From: Wenzhouxiangella marina
Lineage (GTDB): Bacteria > Pseudomonadota > Gammaproteobacteria > Xanthomonadales > Wenzhouxiangellaceae
NCBI RefSeq assembly: GCF_001187785.1
Contig: NZ_CP012154.1
Coordinates: 366,501-430,500, forward strand
Direction of reading: 5' to 3'
DNA: 64,000 nucleotides
Under the pieces are notes generated by a model. That model worked only from the letters and a program-made list of their open reading frames with translations, searched no databases and was not told where the DNA came from. Each line of letters opens with the position of its first letter. The stretch's first letter is position 1. The position numbers were made by a program, and so were the translations under genes. Below are positions 40,628 through 51,321 of the stretch, piece by piece.

Positions 40628-42440
40628 AGGCCAGGGTGGCGGTAAGCACCAGCCAGAGCAGGACCATCAGCGGCAGACCGACGCGCACGAAGTCGTTGAA
40701 CTTGTAGCCCCCGGCGTTCATGACCAGCAGATTGGTCTGGTAGGCCATCGGGGTGGCGAAGCTCAGGTTGGCCCCGAACAGAACAGCCAGCACGAAGGGT
40801 TCGGCCGGCAGCATCAGCTGCTGGGCCAGGCTGATCGCGATCGGTGTGCCGATCACTGCGGCGGCATTGTTCGAGACCACGTTGGTCAGGGCCGCCATGG
40901 CCAGCATCAGGATGCCGAGAATGGCGAAGGCCGGTATCCCGAAACTCAAGGACAGGAAGATCTGTGCGATCCAGTCCGCACCACCGGTGCGCATCAGCGC
41001 CATGCCCAGAGCAAGGCTGGCGACGATGATCATCACCACCTGGATCGACAGGGCCGCCATCGCCTCCTTCCAGCTCAGGCAGCGGGTCATCAGCAGGGCG
41101 AGCACGCCGAACACGGCGCTGATGGCGATCGGCAGGATGCCGGCGGCCGCGACCACGATCACGCCGACCATGATGCCGAGGGCCAGCGGGGCCTTGGAGG
41201 TCTTGGGCAGGTTGACGCTGCCGTCGAGGACGAGGAAATCGCCGCCGTCCTTGAGCTGGTTGAGCTGGCGGGGTGAGCTCTGCACCAGCAGTACATCGCC
41301 CGAGCGCAGCACCGTGTTCTCCACCCCCGTCGCCCGGGTCTGGTCCTCGCGATTGAAGCGATGCAGGGCCAGCAGGCGCAGGCCGTAGCGGCTCAGCAGG
41401 CGCGCCTGGGCGATGCGTACGCCCAGCAGCTTCGAGGTGGGCGTGATCGCGACCTCGGCGATCTGCTGGTTGTGCGGCTCGAGCGGGTGGGTCTCATCGA
41501 CTTCGACGTCGCCCGAGTAGAGCTTGCCACCGAGCAGATGGGCGAATTCGCGGAGATTGTCCTGGGTATTGGTCGTCGTGATCCGGTCGCCGGCCTTGAG
41601 CTCGACGTCCGGCAGGGGCGTGACGAACACGCCGGGGCCGCGCTGGATCTTCTCGACCTTGAGCTCGCCGTTGCAGCGCTCGATCGCTTCGGCGAGCTGC
41701 AGGCCGGTGGCATCGCTTGACTTGTCCAGGCGGATCTGTGCGGTGAACAGGCGCTTGACCGTGGACTGCATCGGCACCTGGCGGTCGGGCAGCAGCCGGG
41801 GGGCGATCAACCACAGATACAGCACGGCAACGGCCCCGGCGATGCTGGCCGGCACCAGAAAGTCGAACATCCGGAACGAGGCCACGCCCATGTCGGCGGC
41901 CACGCTCACCACCAGCAGGTTGGTCGAGGTGCCGATGGTCGTGGTCATGCCGCCGACGATGCTGATCAGGCCCACGGGCAGCAGCAGCCCACTGGGTGAC
42001 AGGCCCGTGCGCAGCGCCACGCCGATCAGGATCGGCAGCAGCATGACCACGATCGGCGTGTTGTTGATGAAGGCACTCAACAGAGCGCAGACCAGCAGCG
42101 TGGCCAGCAGGGAGAGCGACGGCGCCTTGCGCCAGGCGGCGGTCAGCATGCGACCGACCGGCTCGAGTGCCCCGGAGCGGATCAGGCCCTGGCCCAGGAT
42201 CATCAGGGCACAGACCGCCACCAGGGCCTGGTGGCCGAAGCCGAGAAAGAAATCGGTGGAATTGAGAGTGATGCCGCCCGGGCCCTGATAGGGAAACAGC
42301 TCGAAGCCGACCGCCAGGGCCGCCAGGACCACCAATGAGCTGGTTTCCAGCGGGATGCGATCGCGCGAGAACAGGATCAGCGCGAACACCACCAGCAACA
42401 GGACGGCCAGGGCGTGGGCGTTGGGCAGCATCAGATTCAT
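40611..42440 (-). CDS. SLC13/DASS-family permease with internal TrkA-C domains, copy 2
   Basis: A 609-residue permease with the same build as the one at 37988: membrane helices, two TrkA-C domains (about 205-390), and a second membrane half. 'INNTPIVVMLLPILIG', 'IGTSTNLLVVSVA', 'NVVSNNAAAVIGTPIA' and 'FATPMAYQTNLLVMNAGGY' are the matching motifs. Its stop overlaps the start of the BtuF-like gene by 17 bases, and it lies 40 bases after the YyaL gene, so GGDEF-YyaL-SLC13-BtuF could be one transcript. Confidence 0.9.
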   Translation of the reverse strand: MNLMLPNAHALAVLLLVVFALILFSRDRIPLETSSLVVLAALAVGFELFPYQGPGGITLNSTDFFLGFGHQALVAVCALMILGQGLIRSGALEPVGRMLTAAWRKAPSLSLLATLLVCALLSAFINNTPIVVMLLPILIGVALRTGLSPSGLLLPVGLISIVGGMTTTIGTSTNLLVVSVAADMGVASFRMFDFLVPASIAGAVAVLYLWLIAPRLLPDRQVPMQSTVKRLFTAQIRLDKSSDATGLQLAEAIERCNGELKVEKIQRGPGVFVTPLPDVELKAGDRITTTNTQDNLREFAHLLGGKLYSGDVEVDETHPLEPHNQQIAEVAITPTSKLLGVRIAQARLLSRYGLRLLALHRFNREDQTRATGVENTVLRSGDVLLVQSSPRQLNQLKDGGDFLVLDGSVNLPKTSKAPLALGIMVGVIVVAAAGILPIAISAVFGVLALLMTRCLSWKEAMAALSIQVVMIIVASLALGMALMRTGGADWIAQIFLSLSFGIPAFAILGILMLAMAALTNVVSNNAAAVIGTPIAISLAQQLMLPAEPFVLAVLFGANLSFATPMAYQTNLLVMNAGGYKFNDFVRVGLPLMVLLWLVLTATLAYAYRL

Positions 42441-42480
42441 GTTGCGCTCATTCTACGTGCAATGCTGCCCTGCGTTCTTG

Positions 42481-44523
42481 TCAGCCAGAGGCATCGGCGA
42501 GTCGCTGCTCGAGTTCAACCAGGTCGTGCGCGGGTGCCAGGCAGCGCAGGCCGCAGCAGACGATGGCGGTCGGACGGTCGAAGTCCGCGATGCTCTTGAG
42601 CAGTTCCGGCGCTTCGTCGAGGTGCTGGCCCGGTTCCAGGCGGTAGCTCCGGAGGCCCGGTCGGGCGGCGATCGCCGCCAGCCATTGCGCCGGCTCCGGA
42701 CCCGGGCCGCCGATCAGCACCTGGGTGCCGGGCGCTGCGAGTTCGAGGGCGGCGGTGACCAGGCCCGCATGGCCGACCGGCGAGCTGGCCATGTCGCCCG
42801 AGGCACCCGTGACGATCCACTCGGCATCGCGTATCAGCGCCGGATCCCCACTGAGGTGACTCAGTCGGATCAGCCCCCGAACCGCCTGGGCGGCGCCGGC
42901 CAGGGTCGCATCGTCGGCAAAGGCCAGCGGACGGGTCAGCAGGCCGCTCTGGTCGAGGGGCGTGAAGTAGCAGGCCCCGTTGTCGGGATCGACGAACTGC
43001 TGCTGGATGCGTCGGGCGATGCGTCGGGCCAGGTTGAACCAGCGTGGCTCGAAGCGCCAGCTCAGCAGCTCGAGGCAGGCGAGCAGGACATTGGCATGGT
43101 CGTCCAGGTTGGCGATCTGGGCGGCCCGCCCATCGCGCCAGATCGAGCGCGGTGGTTCATGGCCGAACAGCCGGGGTGCGACCGCATCCAGCCCCTCCGC
43201 GGCCAGGACCCGCCACTCCGGTCGACTGAGCAGGCGACCGGCCCGGGACAGGGCCTCGATGGTCAGGCCGTTCCAGGCGCCGATGAGCTTGTCGTCGCGC
43301 GCCGGCGGCGAGAGCTCGGCCTCGCGCGCTTCGCGCAGCGCCGTTCGAGCCTGCGCGATCCGTTGCTCGATCTCCGGCTGTTGTTCAGCGCTGCGGCCGA
43401 GTTCCTCGACCGCTCGGGCCCGGATCAGATGCCAGCGTCGGTCCCCGAAGTTGGGCGGTCCGTCCAGACCCCAGACTTCCGCGGCCAGTTCGGCCAGTTC
43501 CTTCGGCAGGGCCTGCTCGACTTGCTTTCGCGTCCACAGGTAGAAGCCACCTTCGCCGTCTTCGCTGTCCGCGTCGAGGCTGGCGGCAAAGCCCCCGCCC
43601 TCGAGTTGCATCTCGCGCCTGAGCCAGTCGACGGTGTATTCGCATTCGTCCCGGAAACGCCGGTGCGGCCAGCGCGCGGCGGCCTCGGCCAGGACACCGA
43701 GGAGCTGGGCGTTGTCCGAGAGCATCTTCTCGAAGTGGGGGATCTCCCAGGCCTGGTCGACGCAGTAGCGAAAGAAGCCGCCGCCGATCTGATCCTGCAG
43801 GCCATGGCGAACGATCGCCTCGAGGGTGTCGGAGAGCATCTGCTCGGCCTGCTCGTCCCCGGACCTTGCGGCGAGGAAGCTCAGTACCGGGACCTGGGGG
43901 AACTTGGGCGCGGATCCGAAGCCGCCGTGGCGGGCATCGAAGCGGCTGGCGAGCTGGGCCATCAGGGTCTCGGCGAGTTCCTCGACGCTGGCGCCGGCCT
44001 CGCTCTGACGGGGCTGGGCGATGGCGTTTAGCGCCTGGCGGACCTGACGCTGCTGATCGGTCAGCTCCTCTCGGCGATCGGTCCAGACCGCATGGATGCG
44101 CTCGAGGAGCTGCCCGAAACCGATCAGGCCACGTCTCGGCTCGGGCGGGAAATAGGTGCCCGCGAAGAACGGTGCCAGGCTCTGTGGATCCAGGAAGACC
44201 GTCAGGGGCCAGCCGCCCCCGCGGCCGGTCAGGAGCTGGTGCGCCAGCTGGTAGATCCGGTCGAGATCCGGGCGCTCCTCGCGATCGACCTTGATGTTGA
44301 CGAAGTCGCGATTCATCCGCTCGGCCAGGGCCTCGTTCTCGAAGCACTCTTCGGCCATTACGTGGCACCAGTGGCAGGCGCTGTAGCCGATCGACAGGAG
44401 GATCGGACGGTCCACGCGGCGCGCCATGGCGAGGGTTTCGGGCGTCCACTCCTGCCAGTGCACGGGCTGCTCCGCGTGCTGGAGAAGATAGGGGCTGAGC
44501 GCGTTGCTGAGAGCGTTGGTCAT
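42481..44523 (-). CDS. YyaL/DUF255 thioredoxin-like protein with glycosidase-like fold
   Basis: A 680-residue protein of the YyaL/spermatogenesis-associated-20 family, whose function is not established. The N-terminal thioredoxin-like domain carries CHWC in '[17 protein letters not shown]' (near 47-63) followed by [13 protein letters not shown]. The rest is a six-hairpin (alpha/alpha)6 barrel with repeated '[11 protein letters not shown]', '[14 protein letters not shown]' and '[16 protein letters not shown]' elements. The ATG at 44523 is preferred because it gives the usual N-terminus ([15 protein letters not shown]). It is 64 bases downstream of the GGDEF gene. Confidence 0.92.
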   Translation of the reverse strand: MTNALSNALSPYLLQHAEQPVHWQEWTPETLAMARRVDRPILLSIGYSACHWCHVMAEECFENEALAERMNRDFVNIKVDREERPDLDRIYQLAHQLLTGRGGGWPLTVFLDPQSLAPFFAGTYFPPEPRRGLIGFGQLLERIHAVWTDRREELTDQQRQVRQALNAIAQPRQSEAGASVEELAETLMAQLASRFDARHGGFGSAPKFPQVPVLSFLAARSGDEQAEQMLSDTLEAIVRHGLQDQIGGGFFRYCVDQAWEIPHFEKMLSDNAQLLGVLAEAAARWPHRRFRDECEYTVDWLRREMQLEGGGFAASLDADSEDGEGGFYLWTRKQVEQALPKELAELAAEVWGLDGPPNFGDRRWHLIRARAVEELGRSAEQQPEIEQRIAQARTALREAREAELSPPARDDKLIGAWNGLTIEALSRAGRLLSRPEWRVLAAEGLDAVAPRLFGHEPPRSIWRDGRAAQIANLDDHANVLLACLELLSWRFEPRWFNLARRIARRIQQQFVDPDNGACYFTPLDQSGLLTRPLAFADDATLAGAAQAVRGLIRLSHLSGDPALIRDAEWIVTGASGDMASSPVGHAGLVTAALELAAPGTQVLIGGPGPEPAQWLAAIAARPGLRSYRLEPGQHLDEAPELLKSIADFDRPTAIVCCGLRCLAPAHDLVELEQRLADASG

Positions 44524-44587
44524 CGAGGGAGCGAAATCGTGTCGTTCAGGAAGGAGGCTGCGTCGGGATTCGTTAGGGCACGACTGC

Positions 44588-46867
44588 TTATTGCGCGAGG
44601 ACGACCCGATTGCGCCCCTGCTGCTTGGCCCGGTAGAGGGCCTGATCGGCGCGTGTGAGCAGTTCGCGCGCCCGCTTGACCGGGTCCTGGTGGCTCGAGC
44701 TGTCGGTGACCGCAACGCCGGCCGAGGCCGAGACCGAGATCGGTGCCTCGCTATCCGGTGCGCGGAAGGCCAGGCTGGCGACGGCCTGAATGAGCTTGTC
44801 GGCGACGCGGCGCGCGCCCTCGGCATCGGTGGCTGGAAGGATCAGCAGGAATTCCTCACCGCCGAATCGGCCCAGTGCATCGCTGGTCCGGCAATGGGCG
44901 CGCATGGCCTGGGCGACGTCCTCGAGCACCTGGTCACCGAACAGGTGGCCGTGCGTGTCGTTGATCTGCTTGAAATGATCGAGGTCGAGCATCACCACGG
45001 CCAGGATCTGATGCTTTTCCAGGCTGCTCGAGCACTGCTCGGACAGCTTTTCCAGAATCGCTTCGCGGCGAAGCAGCCCGGTCAGTCCTTCGTAGGTGGC
45101 GTCCTGGAACAGCTTGAGGTTGTCGAGTCGGGTCGCGACCTGATGCGAGAACAGGTCGAGCAGCTCCAGGTCCTCGGCGGTGAACAGGGTGCCGTTCTGC
45201 CGCGCAGACAGGCACAGGACGCCGATCGCCCGATGCTGGGCGCGGAGCGGGATGAACGCATCGGCCCCCAGCGTGTCCAGCCCGCGTGCCGCTTCGGGCA
45301 GGCGGCGGCTCAGCTCGGTCAGGGTGCTCGGACGATGGCGGCGCGCGATGTGCTCGAACAGTTCCGAACCGGGGTGAATGCGCCGGAACAGTTCGCCGGC
45401 GGTCTGTTCATCCATGCCGATGGCCTGCTTGCGGGCCCGGCCGGGATCACGATCGTGCTGGATGAGCGCGGCCACCCATTCGATGGCCAGCGCTTCGCGC
45501 AGCTCGCCGGTCATGCGTTCCAGCAGCGTGTCGGCGTCCTGCTCGGCGGCCAGTCCCGAGGCGATCCGGACCAGTCGCTGCCGAAGCGCCCGACGTTGCG
45601 GAAAGAGCCCGCGTTCCACCCAGCGAGTGACGCCTTGCTGCATGGGTCGGAACATCACGCCGAGGAGCACGGCCAGCGCCGTGACCAGCCACAGCCCGGG
45701 CTGTTCACCCAGGCGCCCGCTGATCCAGGGCAGGGCAGCGGCGAGCAGGCCGTAGAGCAGCAGCACCAGCAGGCCGGTGGCGATGCTGTAGATCAGGCTG
45801 CGACGGACCAGGCCCTCGACGCTGAACAGGCCGTATCGGAAGATCGCGAAGAAGACCGCGATCGGGAAGATCAGCAGGATCAGATCCTCGGCCAGCTGGG
45901 CGAGCGAGGTGTTCCACCAGTTCGCCTCGGGCCAGGCCAGCAGGGCGGCGACATAGCCGAGCCAGGGCACCAGACCGAGCAGCACGAGTGCGGCCTGCTG
46001 GCGTTCCCGGATCGGCCGTGTTCGGATGATCTGTGCAATAAGAATCAGCGACACGGCGCAGGCCCAGGCGGCCATCACCAGCTTGTCGGCCCGTCCCCAC
46101 CAGCTGTCGGCCGCTGGTGGGGTGTCGGACCATTCCTGGAGTACGAGGGTGGACAGGAGAACTGCCACCGTCGCGCCGATGACGTAGAACGCGGGCACGA
46201 TCCAGCGCTGGCGGCGCAGTAGCGGCAGTCGCTGCGGGATCAGACTGACCAGGTGCAATTCGATGGCGAGCTGAGCGCCGGTGGCGATGGGCCAGGCCAG
46301 GGCGATGGCGAGCAGTACACCCGGTCCATAGGTATAGGCCAGGGGCAGGGCCATCTCGATGCTGATCAGACCGACGAAGATCATCAGCAGGCGGGCGCGA
46401 AGATCCCGTTTTCGGTAGCGGGCGGCCAGCAGGGTGAGACCGAGATAGGCGCAGACCAGGACGAATTGCGCGATCAGGCCGGTCAGGTCGATATCGATGC
46501 CCGGCGTCAGTTCCGTATCGAAACGATCGTTTTCCCGGAGGACGCTGAGTTGCAGTGGAGTGCCGCTGGCGACGGCCTGCTCGATCAACGGGTCCAGATC
46601 GCTCAGCGCGTTCAACGCCATGCCGCCCGAGGCGACGATCAGGTCGCCGCTCTCAAGGCCGGCCTCGGCCGCTGGCAGACCGGGTTGAACCCACTCGAGC
46701 AGCAGCCCCTGTTCGGATTGGGCTGAATAGATGATGCCGATGCGTTCGCGGGCGAAGCGGGCCTCGTCGACCACGCTGGCCAGGTACAGCAGCACGAGCA
46801 CACCCAGGTAGATCACCAGGATCGTGTTCGCCATGGCCGAGCCGTACGGGGCGAAACGTAATCGCAT
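44588..46867 (-). CDS. Membrane diguanylate cyclase with PDZ-like and GAF domains
   Basis: A 759-residue c-di-GMP synthase candidate. After a first membrane helix (about 13-35) comes a PDZ-like segment that should be periplasmic (about 50-120, [20 protein letters not shown]). Several membrane helices follow (about 130-420), then a GAF domain (about 430-590) and a C-terminal GGDEF domain with RFGGEEF and the inhibitory-site RTSD five residues before it. The active site is intact, so synthesis and product inhibition are likely. The start is ATG at 46867 rather than TTG three bases earlier. It is divergent from rlmI. Confidence 0.9.
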   Translation of the reverse strand: MRLRFAPYGSAMANTILVIYLGVLVLLYLASVVDEARFARERIGIIYSAQSEQGLLLEWVQPGLPAAEAGLESGDLIVASGGMALNALSDLDPLIEQAVASGTPLQLSVLRENDRFDTELTPGIDIDLTGLIAQFVLVCAYLGLTLLAARYRKRDLRARLLMIFVGLISIEMALPLAYTYGPGVLLAIALAWPIATGAQLAIELHLVSLIPQRLPLLRRQRWIVPAFYVIGATVAVLLSTLVLQEWSDTPPAADSWWGRADKLVMAAWACAVSLILIAQIIRTRPIRERQQAALVLLGLVPWLGYVAALLAWPEANWWNTSLAQLAEDLILLIFPIAVFFAIFRYGLFSVEGLVRRSLIYSIATGLLVLLLYGLLAAALPWISGRLGEQPGLWLVTALAVLLGVMFRPMQQGVTRWVERGLFPQRRALRQRLVRIASGLAAEQDADTLLERMTGELREALAIEWVAALIQHDRDPGRARKQAIGMDEQTAGELFRRIHPGSELFEHIARRHRPSTLTELSRRLPEAARGLDTLGADAFIPLRAQHRAIGVLCLSARQNGTLFTAEDLELLDLFSHQVATRLDNLKLFQDATYEGLTGLLRREAILEKLSEQCSSSLEKHQILAVVMLDLDHFKQINDTHGHLFGDQVLEDVAQAMRAHCRTSDALGRFGGEEFLLILPATDAEGARRVADKLIQAVASLAFRAPDSEAPISVSASAGVAVTDSSSHQDPVKRARELLTRADQALYRAKQQGRNRVVLAQ

Positions 46868-46921
46868 CAAGCTGCCTTTGTCATTATCATGAACATTTTA
46901 GCCCCTTTCTCGACGAATCTC

Positions 46922-48124
46922 ATGGAACCCATCAAGGCGTTGGTGCTCAAGCGCAACGAAGAGCGCCGTCTGCGCGCTGGTCACCTCTGGATCTTCAGCA
47001 ACGAAGTCGACACCCAGGCCTCGCCGCTGACCGCTTTCCAGCCTGGCGAGCGGACGGATGTGGTCGACTCCCGCGGCAAGGCCCTGGGGACCGTGCTGGT
47101 CAATCCGCACTCCCTGATCTGTGCCCGGCTGATCTCCCGCCGGCCCGGTTGTGATCCCTCCGTGGCCTGGTTCCGGCGTCGCCTCGACGCGGCCTTGGCG
47201 CTGCGCCAGCGGGCGGTGGACGGCGACTGCTATCGGCTCGTGCACGGCGAGGCCGATGGCCTGCCCGGCCTGATCGTGGACCGCTTCGGCGACGTGCTGG
47301 TCGGTCAGCTCAATACCGCCGGGATGGACCGGTTGCGCTCGCGCATCGAGGAAGCGTTGATGGAACGGCTGTCGCCGACGGGCATTCTCTGGCGAAACGA
47401 TTCGCGCGTGCGGGAACTCGAAGGGCTGGCGCGGGAGGTGGTGAGCGGACCGGGCCGGATCCCGGACCGGATCGAAGTCCGGGAGGCGGGTCTGCGTTTC
47501 GGTCTGGAGCTCGCGGGCGGACAGAAGACCGGCTGGTACTTCGATCAGCAGGCCAATCGTGCCCGGGTCGCGCCCTTGCTGGGGCGTTGCGAGCGCGTGC
47601 TGGATCTCTATTCCTACCATGGCGCCTGGGGCCTAGTGGCAGCCGCCAATGGTGCTCGGCAGGTGGAGTGCATCGATTCGTCCGCGCCAGCGATCGCGGC
47701 GGTGCAGGCCAACGCCGAGGCCAACGGTCTATCGGATCGCGTTTCGGCCCTGCAGGGGGATGCGGAGAAGATCATGGACGCCTGCCTGGCCGAAAAGCGT
47801 CGCTTCGACGCGGTGATTGTCGATCCGCCGGCCTTCGCCCCGCGGGCCCGCGACGTCAAGCCCGCCCTGAAGGCCTACCGGCGCCTGAACGAGAAGGCCA
47901 TGCGCCTGGTCGAACCCGGCGGCCTGCTGATCAGCATGAGCTGCTCGGCCCATGTGCAGGAAGACCGATATGAGGCTATCCTGCTGCAGGCAGCCCGGCA
48001 CATCGATCGGGAGCTTCAGGTGCTGATGCGCCTGGAACAGGGTCCGGATCATCCGGTTCATCCGGCGATTGCCGAGACCCGTTACCTGAAAGGTCGTGCA
48101 GTCCGCGTCCTGCCCAGCTTCTGA
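46922..48124 (+). CDS. rlmI: RlmI-like 23S rRNA (cytosine-C5)-methyltransferase
   Basis: The RlmI family makes m5C1962 in 23S rRNA. The protein has about 400 residues. It begins with a PUA domain (LVLKRNEERRLRAGHLWIFSNE), then a central EEHEE-like domain and a SAM-dependent methyltransferase domain with VLDLYSYHGAWGLVAAANGA, DPPAFAPRARDV and the catalytic-region SMSCSAHV. ATG at 46922 is favoured over ATG at 46889 because it matches the usual family start; neither has a clear Shine-Dalgarno. RlmI is the closest named member, but related enzymes share the fold. Confidence 0.88.
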   Translation: MEPIKALVLKRNEERRLRAGHLWIFSNEVDTQASPLTAFQPGERTDVVDSRGKALGTVLVNPHSLICARLISRRPGCDPSVAWFRRRLDAALALRQRAVDGDCYRLVHGEADGLPGLIVDRFGDVLVGQLNTAGMDRLRSRIEEALMERLSPTGILWRNDSRVRELEGLAREVVSGPGRIPDRIEVREAGLRFGLELAGGQKTGWYFDQQANRARVAPLLGRCERVLDLYSYHGAWGLVAAANGARQVECIDSSAPAIAAVQANAEANGLSDRVSALQGDAEKIMDACLAEKRRFDAVIVDPPAFAPRARDVKPALKAYRRLNEKAMRLVEPGGLLISMSCSAHVQEDRYEAILLQAARHIDRELQVLMRLEQGPDHPVHPAIAETRYLKGRAVRVLPSF

Positions 48125-48138
48125 ATCCGGCGAGCCCT

Positions 48139-48993
48139 ATGCAAAGCGAGTTCTTTTTCCACAACCTCGACCCGGTGGCGCTGAACATCGGTGGCTTCGG
48201 CATCTACTGGTACAGCCTCATGTACCTGGTCGCCTTCGGGCAGTTCTGGCTGCTCGGACGTGTTCGCGCTCGTCGCGCGGATACGCCATTGAACCAGGAG
48301 CAGGTCGGCGACCTGCTGTTCTGGGGGGTGATCGGCGTGATTGCCGGCGGCCGCATCGGCTACGTGCTCTTCTATGCCCTGGGTGACCTGCTCGCCGATC
48401 CGCTGCTCCTGTTCCGGATTCGCGATGGCGGCATGAGCTTCCATGGCGGCCTGATCGGCGTGCTCGTGGCGATGGCGCTGTACGGTCGCTCCCTGGGCTG
48501 TGGATTTCTGCGCCTGGGCGATTTCGTCGCGCCCCTGATCCCGCTCGGGCTCGCGGCCGGCCGCCTCGGCAACTTCATCGGCGGGGAGCTCTGGGGGCGA
48601 CTGAGCCAGGCGCCCTGGGCCGTGATCTTCCCCAATTCGATCGAAGGCGGCGGGCCGGGCAGCGGCACGCTGCTCCAGCAGTACCAGGCCGGCCAGCTGG
48701 ATGCCTTCGCCCGGCACCCCTCGCAGCTCTACCAGGCCCTGCTCGAAGGCGTGGCCCTGTTCGTCCTGCTCTGGATCTATTCCCGGCGCGAGCGCCCGGT
48801 CGGTGCCGTTGGCGGTGCCTTCCTGCTGGGCTATGGCGTGTTCCGCTTCATCGCCGAATTCTTCCGCGAGCCGGATGCCCATCTGGGCTTCGTCGCCCTG
48901 GACTGGATGACCATGGGCCAGATCCTGTCGCTGCCGATGGTGCTGATCGGAATCGCGCTGCTGGTCTGGGCCTACCGCAGGAAAGGTGCCTGA
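48139..48993 (+). CDS. lgt: Prolipoprotein diacylglyceryl transferase Lgt
   Basis: Lgt moves diacylglycerol from phosphatidylglycerol onto the lipobox cysteine of prolipoproteins. The 284-residue protein has seven membrane helices, the HGGLIG motif with its essential His (near 101-106), and the Lgt signature [14 protein letters not shown] (near 140-153). The conserved [12 protein letters not shown] follows. It lies upstream of thyA with the stop and start almost touching, the same order as in E. coli (lgt-thyA). Confidence 0.97.
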   Translation: MQSEFFFHNLDPVALNIGGFGIYWYSLMYLVAFGQFWLLGRVRARRADTPLNQEQVGDLLFWGVIGVIAGGRIGYVLFYALGDLLADPLLLFRIRDGGMSFHGGLIGVLVAMALYGRSLGCGFLRLGDFVAPLIPLGLAAGRLGNFIGGELWGRLSQAPWAVIFPNSIEGGGPGSGTLLQQYQAGQLDAFARHPSQLYQALLEGVALFVLLWIYSRRERPVGAVGGAFLLGYGVFRFIAEFFREPDAHLGFVALDWMTMGQILSLPMVLIGIALLVWAYRRKGA

Positions 48994-48994
48994 G

Positions 48995-49828
48995 ATGGAG
49001 AGCTACCACGATCTGCTGCGCAGGATCCGCGATCATGGTGCCCGCAAGAGCGATCGCACGGGCACCGGCACCCTGAGCATCTTCGGCCATCAGCTGCGCT
49101 TCGACCTGAACGACGGCTTTCCGATGGTCACGACCAAGAAGCTGCACTGGAAGTCCATCGTTCACGAATTGCTGTGGTTCATCAAGGGCGACACCAACGT
49201 CCGGTACCTGCAGGACAACGGTGTGTCGATCTGGAACGAGTGGGCGGACGAGACCGGCAGCCTGGGCCCCGTCTACGGGGTGCAGTGGCGGTCCTGGCCC
49301 GACCCGAGGGGCGGCGAGATCGACCAGCTCCAGCGAACCATCGACCGCATTCGGCAGCGACCCGATTCTCGCCGCCACATCGTTTCGGCCTGGAACCCCG
49401 CCGATCTGCCCGACGAGAACCTGTCCCCGCAGGAGAACGTGCGCGAAGGCCGCATGGCCCTGGCGGCCTGCCACTGCCTGTTCCAGTTCTATGTGGCCGA
49501 CGGTCGATTGAGCTGCCAGCTCTACCAGCGCTCGGCCGACGTCTTCCTCGGCGTGCCTTTCAACATCGCCAGCTACTCCCTGCTGACCCTGATGATCGCC
49601 CAGATCACGGGGCTGAAGCCGGGCGAGTTCATCCACAGCTTCGGCGACGCCCACCTGTACCTGAATCACCTCGACCAGGTCGAGGAGCAGTTGAGCCGCG
49701 ACCACTTCCCCCTGCCGACGGTGCGGATCAATCCCGAGCGCCGGCACATCGACGACTTCGTGTTCGAGGACTTCGAGCTGCTGGGCTACCAGGCTCATCC
49801 GGCCATCCGGGCGCCCATCGCGATCTGA
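48995..49828 (+). CDS. thyA: Thymidylate synthase
   Basis: ThyA methylates dUMP to dTMP using methylene-tetrahydrofolate. The 277-residue protein has [14 protein letters not shown] and [20 protein letters not shown] near the start and the [13 protein letters not shown] and [20 protein letters not shown] motifs. The catalytic cysteine is C159 in [11 protein letters not shown]; the residue before it is Ala, where Pro (PCH) is usual. ATG at 48995, eight bases after GAAAGG, is preferred to the in-frame GTG at 48986. It is followed by folA, which regenerates its cofactor. Confidence 0.96.
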   Translation: MESYHDLLRRIRDHGARKSDRTGTGTLSIFGHQLRFDLNDGFPMVTTKKLHWKSIVHELLWFIKGDTNVRYLQDNGVSIWNEWADETGSLGPVYGVQWRSWPDPRGGEIDQLQRTIDRIRQRPDSRRHIVSAWNPADLPDENLSPQENVREGRMALAACHCLFQFYVADGRLSCQLYQRSADVFLGVPFNIASYSLLTLMIAQITGLKPGEFIHSFGDAHLYLNHLDQVEEQLSRDHFPLPTVRINPERRHIDDFVFEDFELLGYQAHPAIRAPIAI

Positions 49829-49837
49829 GGTCTGGAC

Positions 49838-50356
49838 ATGGAGAGCAAGCGCGGGCAGCAAGGTGGTCGAGTCGTGCTCGTGGCAGCCATGACCAGTAGC
49901 CGCATCATCGGTCGCGATGGCGGCATGCCCTGGCATCTGCCCGCCGATCTCGAGCACTTCAAGGCGGTGACGATGGGGCACCCCGTGATCATGGGTCGAC
50001 GGACCTTCGAGTCGATCGGGCGGGCCCTGCCGGGGCGCCTGAATGTCGTTGTCTCCAGAGGCCGGCCGGACCTGCCCGAAGGCGTGGTGCTGGCCGCATC
50101 CCTCGACCAGGCCCTGGCGACGGTTTCCGATGCCGCGGAGGTGATGATCATCGGCGGTGGCGAGATCTATCGGCAGGCGCTCGGCCTGGCCGAGCGTCTC
50201 GAACTGACCCTGATCGGGGCCGACATCGAAGGCGATACTCGCTTCCCTGCCTTCGCGCTGGCTGAATGGCGACTGGTCCGGATGACCGCGCGGCCGGCCG
50301 ATGCGGCCAATGCCCACCCGCTGCGTTTCGTGTCCCTCGAGCGGATCCGGTCCTGA
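49838..50356 (+). CDS. folA: Dihydrofolate reductase
   Basis: FolA reduces dihydrofolate to tetrahydrofolate. The 172-residue protein shows the family order: VVLVAAMTSSRIIGRDGGMPWHLP (split: VVLVAAMTSSRIIG, then RDGGMPWHLP), HPVIMGRRTFESIGRALPGR, NVVVSR and the VMIIGGGEIYRQAL nucleotide-binding loop. It starts nine bases after thyA and is likely co-transcribed with it. The N-terminus is about a dozen residues longer than in E. coli. Confidence 0.96.
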   Translation: MESKRGQQGGRVVLVAAMTSSRIIGRDGGMPWHLPADLEHFKAVTMGHPVIMGRRTFESIGRALPGRLNVVVSRGRPDLPEGVVLAASLDQALATVSDAAEVMIIGGGEIYRQALGLAERLELTLIGADIEGDTRFPAFALAEWRLVRMTARPADAANAHPLRFVSLERIRS

Positions 50357-50422
50357 CGTGCTTGCTGCCTTCGACGCTCAGGCTGGCACGGCAGCCACGG
50401 CCCCTGATTACAATGCGCGCCG

Positions 50423-51253
50423 ATGAAACGACAGATCTTCATCGGTGATGTGCAGGGCTGTGCCGGCCCCCTGGAGCGCCTCCTGGATCGCCTGGACTTC
50501 GACCCCGCACGCGACCGTCTGCGCTTCGCCGGTGATCTGGTCAATCGCGGCGGTGATTCCCTGGCCACCCTGCGCCTGATCCGCTCGCTCGGGAAGTCGG
50601 CGATGAGCGTGCTGGGCAATCATGATCTGCACCTGCTGGCCTATGCCCATCACCATCCGCGAGTGCGCAAGCACAACAAGGAGTTCGAAGCCATCATGGC
50701 CGCCGAGGATGGGCCGGAGCTGCTGGCCTGGCTGGCGCGCCAGCCGATGTTCTGGAAGCACGATCGGCGCCGACTGGCCCTGGTCCATGCCGGCGTCGAT
50801 CCGCGCTGGGGCCCCGAGGCCACCGCGCGCCGGGCGGCCGAGGTCGAGCATGCCCTGAAGCGTGATCCGGAACGCTTCTTCGCGCACATGTACGGCGACC
50901 GTCCGCGGCGCTGGAAGCCCGGCCGCTCTCCGCTGGCCAACCTGCGCTGCATCACCAACGTCATGACCCGGATGCGGTTCTGCGATCCGAAGGGGCGGCT
51001 GAATTTCGGCGCCAAGGGCAGCATCAAGCAGGCACCCAAGGGCTGCCGCCCCTGGTTCGATTTCCTGCACAGGGACTGGCAGGGCTGGACTCTCGTGTTC
51101 GGTCACTGGTCCATGCTGGGCCTGTTCCAGAACGAACAGGTCATCGGTCTGGATTCGGGTTGCGTCTGGGGTGGTGCCCTGACCGCCCTGGTCATCGATG
51201 ACGAGGTGCCCGTCTCCGAGCGGCGACTGGTGTCGATCGGCTGCGGCTGCTGA
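50423..51253 (+). CDS. apaH: Symmetrical bis(5'-nucleosyl)-tetraphosphatase ApaH
   Basis: ApaH hydrolyses Ap4A to two ADP and also removes Np4-type RNA caps. The 276-residue protein has the phosphoesterase motifs IFIGDVQGC, RFAGDLVNRGGDSLATLR and SVLGNHDLHLL at the start, then LVHAGVDPRW and FGHWSMLGL further on, i.e. a full set of metal ligands. It follows folA by 66 bases; a TACAAT at 50409-50414 may be a -10 without a good -35. Confidence 0.95.
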   Translation: MKRQIFIGDVQGCAGPLERLLDRLDFDPARDRLRFAGDLVNRGGDSLATLRLIRSLGKSAMSVLGNHDLHLLAYAHHHPRVRKHNKEFEAIMAAEDGPELLAWLARQPMFWKHDRRRLALVHAGVDPRWGPEATARRAAEVEHALKRDPERFFAHMYGDRPRRWKPGRSPLANLRCITNVMTRMRFCDPKGRLNFGAKGSIKQAPKGCRPWFDFLHRDWQGWTLVFGHWSMLGLFQNEQVIGLDSGCVWGGALTALVIDDEVPVSERRLVSIGCGC

Positions 51254-51321
51254 GCCGTGCTACTGCTGAGCGCGGCCGTCTGTGGCACACTCGATGCGGG
51301 TTGATGCAAGAGGTGATCCTG

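Noticed and set aside
50385-50415. Sigma-54 promoter before apaH
   Set aside because: TGGCACG is present but TTGC is not found at the required distance.
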